A stretch of 64,000 bases of DNA from SP197 sp965242595 (GTDB lineage Bacteria; Pseudomonadota; Alphaproteobacteria; SP197): positions 2,108,001 through 2,172,000 of the forward strand of contig OZ251464.1 in assembly GCA_965242595.1 (NCBI GenBank), in the 5' to 3' direction. Numbering within the stretch: the stretch's first letter is position 1; the number at the start of each line of letters is the position of its first letter. The notes under the pieces are model-generated. The model had not been told where the DNA came from. It ran no database searches and saw only the letters and a program-made list of their open reading frames with translations. Shown here in pieces: positions 17,857 through 24,629 of this stretch. A program made the translations under genes and the position numbers.

Positions 17857-17932
17857 CAGCACGCCCCCGTGCTGCGCATGTAAAGAGTCAGCGCGCCCCG
17901 TGCTGCGCATGTAAAAGAGTCAGCACGCCCCC
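17857..17932 (+). repeat. 32-bp tandem repeat forming hairpins, about 2.4 copies
   Basis: Unit CAGCACGCCCCCGTGCTGCG plus CATGTAAAGAGT begins at 17857 and again at 17889 with minor changes, then a partial third copy at 17921. Copy one contains a perfect 8-bp stem GCAGCACG/CGTGCTGC with a CCCC loop directly after the EF-G-like stop. No T-run follows, so it may act as a factor-dependent terminator or mRNA 3' end stabiliser. Confidence 0.75.
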
Positions 17933-18210
17933 ACGCCGCCCATGAACCGGCTGCATCGCCGGCGCTACCCTGACCGACATGCGCCACGGCGCCGGCCCGG
18001 AGCGAAGGCCGGGAGACCCCGTCCGCATAGGTTGAAACACGGGCGCCGGCGGGAGGGAAGCCCGCCGGCGCCACATGGCCGAAGGCGAGACGCTGGCAGA
18101 GACCCGCTGGCGATGACGCCGGGAGGGTGCCTGCCGCGATTGCGGCGCGCCCCTGCCCGCCGCGCCTGGCAGGAAGCGCAGAGGACATGACGCCCCCCCC
18201 CTGTGGAAAA
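17933..18210 (+). other. Non-coding region with two strong hairpins upstream of the accessory cassette
   Basis: No convincing gene lies here. Two clear stems are present: CCGGCC/GGCCGG (17992-17997 with 18007-18012) and a perfect 12-bp stem GGCGCCGGCGGG/CCCGCCGGCGCC (18042-18053 with 18061-18072) around a 7-base AGGGAAG loop, separated by an unpaired CATAGGTTGAAACAC segment. A CGCTGGC direct repeat follows at about 18090-18112. This looks like a structured RNA leader or small RNA, but no known family was recognised. Confidence 0.4.
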
Positions 18211-18223
18211 GTAAAACTTTTAC
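18211..18223. promoter_or_regulatory. Operator-like palindrome GTAAAACTTTTAC
   Basis: A perfect 6+1+6 palindrome (GTAAAA-C-TTTTAC) in an A+T-rich island within very GC-rich sequence, 76 bases before the ATG of the DGQHR-type gene. This is the natural place for a promoter/operator of the three-gene cassette. No clear -35/-10 pair was settled. Confidence 0.4.
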
Positions 18224-18298
18224 ATTGCCCCCCTGGCAAAGTTACGCATGATTGCCCCGCACCCGATTCGCGGCGCTAGCAACGGAGACACCCACACA

Positions 18299-19294
18299 AT
18301 GGAACAGACACACGTCCTCTATCCCTTCCAGGAGGGGCAGGAGCAAAGCGGCGATGTCACGCTGACGCGGGAGATGGCCGACGAGATCGTGAGCCTGCGA
18401 GGCTTCGAAAAGCAGAGGGTGGCGGATGCAGTCCATATCGCCAACCTGAAGACCATGATGGACGATGGGGACTGGTTCGGCCCATCGACTCTGACCTTCG
18501 CCAGGAATAGCGACGGCGCCCTGTGGCTGGTGGACGGCCAGCACCGACTCCGCGCTTTCGTGGAACACGCCCGCGCCCGTGACTACGAGGAAGGCGCCGA
18601 GCCGACCCGCATGGACTGGCACGTACAAGTCGTGCCGGGCGACCCCGCCGAGGCGTATGCCGCGCTGGACTCCGTGGCGCGCAACCGATCCGGCGCCGTG
18701 ATTGGCGAGGCGCTGAGACTGCCGGTCCCCCCGCGCCTGTTGCGGGTGGCGCTGGCGGCCGCCGGCAAGGCCCTTGCCTATAGCGGCCTGTCCATCAAAA
18801 CGACCATCACGGAGAGGAGCGACGCCGGGCGCGAGAAGCAACGCGAAGTTGCCCACAAAATCCCGATTCGGCTTTCCCGCGGTTATGTCGCCAGCCGCGA
18901 GGCCGCCTTTGCCACCATGGGCGAACTCATGGCGGGGCGCGCCGCCACCGGCGAACGGGAGATCGGCAAATTCCTTTCGCAAGCGCGGGTGCTGCCCGTC
19001 TGCCTGGAAACGCTGCACGCCGCCCCAGAGGAAGCCCGCGCTTTCTGGCAAGCCGTGATCACCGGCAAAGACGACGACAAATGGCAGGTGATTCCCGAAC
19101 TTCGCCTGGCAATCCGTCAAGGCCACCGGCAACCCGTCCCCGGCGCCGCAAGTTTCCGCGCCCGGATGGCGGCGAGCGGCTGGAACGCCCGCAACGGCGG
19201 AGTCTTCAAGGTGGTGCGGAAACTGGAGAAGCCGGACCCCGTGCCAATCGCCAAGGCCGAAATTGACGGGCGCCCGGTCAAGGTTCTGCCGTGA
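18299..19294 (+). CDS. DGQHR-motif ParB-like protein of a probable mobile cassette
   Basis: 331 residues, function unknown. The central motif LWLVDGQHRLRAF (about residues 77-89) is the DGQHR signature of ParB/sulfiredoxin-fold proteins common in phages and islands; the N-terminal part resembles a ParB-like region (VTLTREMADEIVSL) and the remainder is largely alpha-helical. The ATG at 18299 is chosen because GGAG lies 11 bases upstream and the family-like part starts there; an in-frame ATG at 18248 has no ribosome site. Its stop overlaps the next GTG (GTGA), indicating coupling. DNA binding or nucleotide-based chemistry is possible but unproven. Confidence 0.65.
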   Translation: MEQTHVLYPFQEGQEQSGDVTLTREMADEIVSLRGFEKQRVADAVHIANLKTMMDDGDWFGPSTLTFARNSDGALWLVDGQHRLRAFVEHARARDYEEGAEPTRMDWHVQVVPGDPAEAYAALDSVARNRSGAVIGEALRLPVPPRLLRVALAAAGKALAYSGLSIKTTITERSDAGREKQREVAHKIPIRLSRGYVASREAAFATMGELMAGRAATGEREIGKFLSQARVLPVCLETLHAAPEEARAFWQAVITGKDDDKWQVIPELRLAIRQGHRQPVPGAASFRARMAASGWNARNGGVFKVVRKLEKPDPVPIAKAEIDGRPVKVLP

Positions 19295-19839
19295 GGCACG
19301 CCCGCAAGGAGCGGCGAGACGCCGGCCTCTGCGTTGATTGCGGAGCGCCGGCGGCCCGCAGCATCAAGCGGGTTCGCGCAAGGGCAGAGTTGGACGCCAG
19401 AGAAACCGGCCTGCCCGTTGCCCGCTTTCTATACGAGGCCCTGTGCCCAGATTGCGCCGCCAAGCGCCGCGCAAATAGGGCCGCGGCCGAAGCGAAGAAA
19501 GCCAAGAAAGCGAAGCAACGCGAAACGGCGCGCACCTGGAGACGCCACAGAGCAGAGGCCCGCGAAGAGGCCGGCCTGTGCATACAATGCGGCAAGCAAC
19601 CGCCCCTGGAAGGGCGCAAGTCCTGTCCGGCCTGCCTTAAACGGATGCGCATATACGCCACCATCCGCACCCCCGCCCGCCTTGAAGCTGGCCTATGCCC
19701 CGCTTGCGGCAAGCGCCCACCCAAGGAAGGCCGCAAAATGTGCGAACCCTGCCTGCAACGAAGTGCCCACAGCAGACGAAATCTCTATCGCCGCCGCAAG
19801 GCCCTGGCCGCTGGCAATTTGCCCCCGGCCGCGCCATAG
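19291..19839 (+). CDS. Triple CxxC zinc-ribbon-like protein, GTG start
   Basis: 182 residues, unknown function. Three similar cysteine knuckles: AGLCVDCGAPA with a partner CPDC, AGLCIQCGKQPPLEGRK with CPAC, and AGLCPACGKRPPKEGRK with CEPC. Each pairs two CxxC motifs about 16-45 residues apart, so three zinc ribbons are likely. A very basic Lys/Arg-Ala linker (about residues 60-90) and basic C-terminus suggest nucleic-acid binding. The GTG at 19291 overlaps the previous stop (GTGA). The zinc-ribbon reading is from sequence; the role is inference. Confidence 0.6.
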   Translation: MRHARKERRDAGLCVDCGAPAARSIKRVRARAELDARETGLPVARFLYEALCPDCAAKRRANRAAAEAKKAKKAKQRETARTWRRHRAEAREEAGLCIQCGKQPPLEGRKSCPACLKRMRIYATIRTPARLEAGLCPACGKRPPKEGRKMCEPCLQRSAHSRRNLYRRRKALAAGNLPPAAP

Positions 19840-19890
19840 AGATGGGACCGGCGGCGATGGCACGCCCCGGCCCCCCGGAGGACTTGCGCC

Positions 19891-20292
19891 GTGAACCCGC
19901 ACGACATGATGGTTGACGTCACGGTGCGCAATCCCGCGCAACGGACGCGAACCTGGACCGGGGCGTTCCTGGTGGACACCGGCGCGATCGACTCCCTGGT
20001 GCCGCGACGCAGCCTGGAGGCGATCGGGCTGAAGCCCACGGGCCGGCGGCGATATGTGACCGCCGATGGCCGGGAAGTGGAGCTGGACGTCGCGCTGGGC
20101 GAGTTGGAGATCATGGGCGAGCTTTCGGGGGGCGTCATCGTGTTCGGCGACGAGGGCGCGGAACCGTTGCTGGGGGTCACGGCGCTGGAGTCCGCCGGGA
20201 TAGAGGTCGATCCGCAGAATCAACGGCTCAAACGGCTGCCTGCGATTCGTCTGCGACCCGCGGTTCTTCTACGGGAATTGCGGCGGGCATGA
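19891..20292 (+). CDS. Retroviral-type (clan AA) aspartic protease, GTG start
   Basis: 133 residues, the size of one pepsin-lobe subunit, expected to act as a homodimer. The active-site motif FLVDTGAIDSLVP carries the catalytic D-T-G; the partner strand is ELEIMGELSGGVIVFGD; the flap-side motif ends in LLGVTALESAGIEVDP, typical of bacterial clan AA proteins. GGAGGA lies 8 bases before the GTG at 19891. Such small proteases are often found in islands or toxin-antitoxin-like settings; the substrate is unknown. It follows the zinc-ribbon gene by 51 bases on the same strand. Confidence 0.8.
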   Translation: MNPHDMMVDVTVRNPAQRTRTWTGAFLVDTGAIDSLVPRRSLEAIGLKPTGRRRYVTADGREVELDVALGELEIMGELSGGVIVFGDEGAEPLLGVTALESAGIEVDPQNQRLKRLPAIRLRPAVLLRELRRA

Positions 20293-20307
20293 GCCGACCA
20301 CGGCACG

Positions 20308-20395
20308 CCCGGCAGGGTTCCGACAGGCGCCCGGCAGGTCGCCGACAGGGTGTCGGCAGGGTGCCGCACGGGTGTCGGGCAGGTGTCGCAGCTTG
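20308..20395 (+). repeat. Degenerate GTGTCGGCAGG-type repeat
   Basis: Between two convergent genes the sequence repeats CCGACAGG, GTGTCGGCAGG, GTGCCGCACGG and GTGTCGGGCAGG in short imperfect units of about 10-12 bases. No gene is seen. The pattern resembles the better-ordered repeat at 44321-44420. Confidence 0.5.
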
Positions 20396-20407
20396 TGGCG
20401 CCAGCCG

Positions 20408-22132
20408 TCACTCACCCAGGCCGGCCCCGCCTAAATTGGCAAGATCGGCCCGGGGCGGGGGTTCCCGGCCGCGCAGCAGATCGGCCGCCTTTTCGGCGAT
20501 GGCGACGACGATGGCCGCCGTGTTGCCGGAGACGATGTCGGGCAGGATCGCGGCGTCCGCCACCCGCAGGCCCGCGATGCCCTTCACCTTCAGATCCGCC
20601 CCCACCACCGCCATGGCGTCCCTGCCCATGCGGCAGGTGCCCACCGGGTGGTGGCCGGTGGTGGCGGTGGCGCGCACATAGTCCGCCAGCGCGTCGTCGC
20701 CCACCGCCTCCGGCCCCGGCGCCAGCTCCCGCCCGCGCAGCCCGTCGAAGGCCGGGTCGGCGGCGATCTGGCGGGCCAGCGCCACCGCCTCCACCAGGGC
20801 CAGCAGGTCGTCTTCGGCCGCCAGATAGGCCGGGTCGATGACCGGCGCCGCCAGCGGGTCGGGCGAGGCCAGGGTCAGCCGCCCGCGGCTTTGCGGGCGC
20901 AGCAGGTTGACGTCGATCTGAAACCCCGCCACCGCCCGCCGCCCGCGCACCGACGGCAGCGCCCGCTCCCACCACGGCGCCCTTTCGCCCGCGCCCGAAT
21001 CCCCCGTCAGCACCATGGGCGTCATGAACAGCTGAAAGTCGGGCCGCCCGGCGGCGGCGCCCTCCAGCGCCCGGCCCCCGTCGCCCCGCCGCCGCCCCGC
21101 GAACGCCACCGCCCCCCAGAACGGCGCCGCCCCCGGCCCCCTCTTCGCCACCAGCCAGGTCGCCAGCAGCGCCAGCGCCGGCCCCGGGCGTTGGTAGCGC
21201 GCCAGGCTGAGTTCGGGGCGCGGGCAGGCATGCTGCACGAACACGTCCGGATGGTCCTGGAGATTGCGCCCGACCCCCGGCAGATCGGCGATAACGGCGA
21301 TGCCATGGCGGCGCAGATGGGCGGCGGGGCCGATGCCGGACAGCATCAACAGCTGGGGCGAGCCGAAGGCGCCCAGGGCCAGCACGATCTCCCGCCCGGC
21401 CGTGGCGGCCTTCTCCACCCCGCCCTGGCGATAGCGCAGCGCCCGCGCCCGCCGCCCCTCCAGCACCAGGCCCAGGACATGGGCGCCCTGCGCCACGGTC
21501 AGATTGGGGCGGCGGCGGGCGGCGGCGAGATAGCCCTGGGCCGTGCTCATGCGCCGCCCGCCATGGACGGTGACATCGACCAGGCCGGCGCCGTGCTGGC
21601 GCGCGCCGTTGAAATCGTCGTTGGCGGCCAGGCCGCGCGCCTGGCAGGCGGCCAGAAAGGCGCGCTCCATGGCCCCGCACTGGCGGGCGCGGACCGTCTT
21701 CAGCGGCCCGTGGCCGCCATGCCAGGGGCCGTCGCCGCGCCACGAGCCTTCGGCGCGGCGGAAATAGGGCAGCAGGTCGGCAAACCCCCAGCCCTCCAGC
21801 CCGTCCTGGCGCCAGAGGTCGTAATCGGCAGCATTGCCACGGATATAGATCATGCCGTTCATGGCGGAGCTGCCGCCCAGCCCCTTGCCGCGCGGATAGG
21901 AGATGCGCCGCCCGCCCAGCCCGGCCTGGGGCGTGCTGGCATAGCCCCAGTCGAACCGCGCCCGCCCGAGCAGAAAGCCGTTGGCGGCCGGCATGGCGTG
22001 GAACAGGGTGGTGCCGGAGAAGCCCGCCTCCAGCAGCAGCACGCGGCAGCTTGGGTCTTCGCTCAGCCGGGCCGCCAGCACGCAACCGGCGCTGCCGCCG
22101 CCGGCCACGATATAGTCGAACGCCGCCGCCAC
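20408..22132 (-). CDS. GMC-family FAD-dependent oxidoreductase (choline dehydrogenase-like)
   Basis: FAD-dependent alcohol dehydrogenase/oxidase. 574 residues. N-terminal dinucleotide fold YIVAGGGSAGCVLAARLSE and LLLEAG; GMC signature 1 GKGLGGSSAMNGMIY; signature 2 GAFGSPQLLMLSGIGP; C-terminal active-site region TGHHPVGTCRMG with catalytic His, then VADAAILPDIVSGNTAA. Substrate (choline, polyethylene glycol, aliphatic or aromatic alcohol) cannot be told from sequence. Starts at GTG 22132, 18 bases after the deacetylase stop, so the two are probably cotranscribed. Confidence 0.92.
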   Translation of the reverse strand: MAAAFDYIVAGGGSAGCVLAARLSEDPSCRVLLLEAGFSGTTLFHAMPAANGFLLGRARFDWGYASTPQAGLGGRRISYPRGKGLGGSSAMNGMIYIRGNAADYDLWRQDGLEGWGFADLLPYFRRAEGSWRGDGPWHGGHGPLKTVRARQCGAMERAFLAACQARGLAANDDFNGARQHGAGLVDVTVHGGRRMSTAQGYLAAARRRPNLTVAQGAHVLGLVLEGRRARALRYRQGGVEKAATAGREIVLALGAFGSPQLLMLSGIGPAAHLRRHGIAVIADLPGVGRNLQDHPDVFVQHACPRPELSLARYQRPGPALALLATWLVAKRGPGAAPFWGAVAFAGRRRGDGGRALEGAAAGRPDFQLFMTPMVLTGDSGAGERAPWWERALPSVRGRRAVAGFQIDVNLLRPQSRGRLTLASPDPLAAPVIDPAYLAAEDDLLALVEAVALARQIAADPAFDGLRGRELAPGPEAVGDDALADYVRATATTGHHPVGTCRMGRDAMAVVGADLKVKGIAGLRVADAAILPDIVSGNTAAIVVAIAEKAADLLRGREPPPRADLANLGGAGLGE

Positions 22133-22150
22133 CGGTCCGCTAACCGTCCG

Positions 22151-23062
22151 CTAACCCAGGGGGGCCCGCTCATCCAGGGGCCCGCGCGCATGGGGCGAGG
22201 CGCTCCGGCGCCAGGCCTCCAGCGGGTTGGCCTTGGCCCAGCGCCCGGCATAGCCCGCCAGGGTGTCGAAGACGACGCCGGGATGGCTGGCGAAATAATC
22301 GATCAGCCGCTCCAGCATGGCCAGGCGATAGCCGCGCCCGATCACCTGGGGGTGCATGGTCAGGTTGTAGATGCCGCCCGGCGCGTGGGCATGGGCATAG
22401 GCGAATTCCTGGCGCCAGACCTCCTCCACGGCCGAGGCCGGCTTCAGCCCGCCCCCCGACCCGCCCAGCTCGAAATGGGGGAAATCGTCCAGCAGCCAGG
22501 CCACCGGCAGCTCGACCACGCCGGTATGGGGGCCGAACTCATAGGGCGCGTCCGGCGGCGCCTTGTCGTCCCGGCGCATGTAATAGGGCGTGAAATCGTC
22601 GCCCATCAGGCTGGAATCGTAGAGAAAGCCGTAATCGGCCAGGATGGCGGCGGTGGCGGCGCTGAACGCCCAGGAGGGCGAGCGATAGCCGACCGGACGG
22701 ACGCCGCAGGCCTGCGCCAGCGCCTCGAAGCCCCGGTCCAGATTGGCCCGCTCGCCCGCCTCGTCGAAATCGGCCGGGTTCTCGTGTACCCAGCCGTGAT
22801 GGGCGATCTCGTGGCCGCCGTCGTGGATGGCGGCCACCAGGTCGGGAAAGGCCAGGGCGGTATGGCCGGGGATGCAGAACGTGGCCGGGATGCGGTGGCG
22901 GGCCAGCAGGGCCAGGATGCGCGGCACGGCCACGGCGCCGAACTCGCCGCGCGAAATCTGGCTGGGATCCTGCGAGCGGTACGAGCCGATCCACACCGAC
23001 ATGGCGTCGAAATCGAACGTCAGGCAACAGGTCAGCCTGCTTGCGTCCCCGCTTGTGTCCAT
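22151..23062 (-). CDS. Polysaccharide deacetylase family protein (PuuE/chitin-deacetylase-like)
   Basis: NodB-fold metal-dependent deacetylase or amidohydrolase, 303 residues. First motif CLTFDFDAMSVW (metal Asp), second GHEIAHHGWVHE (His ligands), third VGYRSPSWAFS (catalytic Arg), then DSSLMGDDFTPYY and NLTMHPQVIGRG near the end. The spacing fits the cytoplasmic peptidoglycan/allantoinase-like branch; no signal peptide. ATG 23062 follows GGGAGGC. It could act on a carbohydrate or on a ring amide. Confidence 0.88.
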   Translation of the reverse strand: MDTSGDASRLTCCLTFDFDAMSVWIGSYRSQDPSQISRGEFGAVAVPRILALLARHRIPATFCIPGHTALAFPDLVAAIHDGGHEIAHHGWVHENPADFDEAGERANLDRGFEALAQACGVRPVGYRSPSWAFSAATAAILADYGFLYDSSLMGDDFTPYYMRRDDKAPPDAPYEFGPHTGVVELPVAWLLDDFPHFELGGSGGGLKPASAVEEVWRQEFAYAHAHAPGGIYNLTMHPQVIGRGYRLAMLERLIDYFASHPGVVFDTLAGYAGRWAKANPLEAWRRSASPHARGPLDERAPLG

Positions 23063-23185
23063 CGACCGCCTCCCGCAGCGAGCGCGCCATCTGAAAGCGG
23101 AACCGCCGCCCCTGCAAGCCCCGCGCCGGTTCCGAACCCGCGGCGGACGGGCTAGGCTGGACACCGATGGCGGGAGGCACGGATC

Positions 23186-23935
23186 ATGCGTCTTCAGGGA
23201 AAGCGTTGCATCGTCACCGGCGCCTCGAAGGGAATCGGCCATGCCATCGCCAGCCGCTTCGCGAAGGAAGGCGCCCGGGTGCTCGCCAGCGCCCGTTCCG
23301 CCCCGCAACCGCCCCTGCCCGAAGGCGTCGTCTTCCTGGCCGGCGACATCGCCGATCCCGGCCAGGGCGAGCGCCTGGTGGCGGCCTGCCACGACGCCTT
23401 CGGCGGCCTCGACGTGCTGGTCAACAACGCCGCCATGCAGCTGGAAAAGACGCTGGTGGAGACCGGCATCGAGGAGTGGGAGCGCATCTTCGCGGTCAAT
23501 GTGCGCGCCGTCTTCCTCGCCTGCCGGGCCGCGATTCCGGCCATGGCCCGGGCCGGCGGCGGGTCCATCGTCAATATCGGCAGCTACGACGGCTTCGTCG
23601 CCGATCCGGGCCTGGCCGCCTATTGCGCCACCAAGGGCGCCGTCCACGCCCTGTCGCGGGCCATCGCCGTAGATCACGGCGGCGAGGGCGTCCGCTGCAA
23701 CGTCATCTGCCCCGGCTGGATCGCGACTGACATGATGGAGGCCTATCTGGCCTCCGTGCCGGACCCGCAGGCGGCGTCCGAAAGGCTGGCCGCCAACCAG
23801 CCCGCCGGGCGCATCGGCCGCCCCGGCGATATCGCCGCCCTGGCCCTGTGGCTGGCCAGCGACGAGTCGGCCTTCGTCACCGGCCAGCTGCTGGTCTGCG
23901 ACGGCGGCCTGACCGCCCGCGCCCCGCAACCTTGA
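23186..23935 (+). CDS. SDR-family NAD(P)-dependent oxidoreductase
   Basis: Classical short-chain dehydrogenase, 249 residues. TGASKGIGHAIA nucleotide loop (residues 12-23), NNAA at about 88-91, catalytic Ser in IVNIGSYDG, YCATKGAVHAL with the Tyr-x-x-x-Lys pair, and CPGWIATDM. ATG 23186 has GGGAGG upstream. Its stop overlaps the TTG start of the next gene (TTGA), so both are coupled. Substrate unknown. Confidence 0.92.
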   Translation: MRLQGKRCIVTGASKGIGHAIASRFAKEGARVLASARSAPQPPLPEGVVFLAGDIADPGQGERLVAACHDAFGGLDVLVNNAAMQLEKTLVETGIEEWERIFAVNVRAVFLACRAAIPAMARAGGGSIVNIGSYDGFVADPGLAAYCATKGAVHALSRAIAVDHGGEGVRCNVICPGWIATDMMEAYLASVPDPQAASERLAANQPAGRIGRPGDIAALALWLASDESAFVTGQLLVCDGGLTARAPQP

Positions 23936-24600
23936 ACCCCGCCCGCCCCATCGCGATCGATGTCTTCTCCGATCCCATCTGCCCGTGGTGCTATATCGGC
24001 AAGCGGCGGCTGCAACGGGCGCTGAGCGAAGGCGCCAGCCAGCGGCGGGACGGTATTGCGGCCCGCATCCACTGGCGCGCCTTCATGCTGAATCCCGGCA
24101 TGGCCTGCGAAGGCATGGCCCGCGACGCCTATCTGGCGCAGAAATTCGGCCATCCGCGCCGGGCCGCAGAGATGCTGGCCGCCCTGGAGCGGGCCGGGCG
24201 CGAGGAAGGGATCGCCTTCGACTTCGACGCCATCCGCCGCACGCCCTCCACCCTGGACGCCCAGCGCCTGATCGCCCTGGCGGGGCGGCAGGGCTGCCAG
24301 GAGGCCGTGGTGGAAGGCCTGTTCCAGGCCTATTTCCGCCGCGGCATCGATATTGGCGACCGCGACAATCTTCTCGCCCTGGCCCAGGCGGCGGGGATGG
24401 AACGGCGCCCGGCCGCCGCCTTTCTGGCCAGCGGCGAGGGGGCGGAGGAGGTGCGGGCCGAACACGCCCGGGCGCGGCGGCTGGGGATCGACGCCGTGCC
24501 CTGTTTCCTGCTGGATGGGCGCTATGCCGTCTCCGGCGCCCAGCCGCCCACCCTGCTCGCCCGCATGATCGAGACCGCCCGCCACACCGCCGCCGGCTGA
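23932..24600 (+). CDS. DsbA-family oxidoreductase, FrnE-like, TTG start
   Basis: Thioredoxin-fold protein of the FrnE/2-hydroxychromene-2-carboxylate isomerase group, 222 residues, cytoplasmic (no signal peptide). Active site FSDPICPWCYIGKRRL with CPWC; GIDAVPCFLLDGRYAVSGAQ holds the cis-Pro loop. The open frame extends upstream into the SDR gene, but homology begins at NPARPIAIDVFSD, just after a TTG at 23932 that overlaps the SDR stop. Role: dithiol-disulfide exchange or GSH-dependent isomerisation. Confidence 0.88.
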   Translation: MNPARPIAIDVFSDPICPWCYIGKRRLQRALSEGASQRRDGIAARIHWRAFMLNPGMACEGMARDAYLAQKFGHPRRAAEMLAALERAGREEGIAFDFDAIRRTPSTLDAQRLIALAGRQGCQEAVVEGLFQAYFRRGIDIGDRDNLLALAQAAGMERRPAAAFLASGEGAEEVRAEHARARRLGIDAVPCFLLDGRYAVSGAQPPTLLARMIETARHTAAG

Positions 24601-24629
24601 GCGGCGCGCCTTTCACACCACTGCGCCCT

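Noticed and set aside
15772..17910. 712-codon antisense frame over the EF-G-like gene
   Set aside because: His/Gln/Arg-rich translation with no family motif; the sense strand has complete EF-G domains.
17857..17932. CRISPR array
   Set aside because: Only about 2.4 contiguous copies with no spacers; it is a tandem hairpin repeat. No CRISPR or cas gene was seen anywhere.
17966..18130. Cobalamin or other known riboswitch
   Set aside because: A GGGAGACC stretch resembles part of a B12 box, but the other conserved elements are absent in either orientation.
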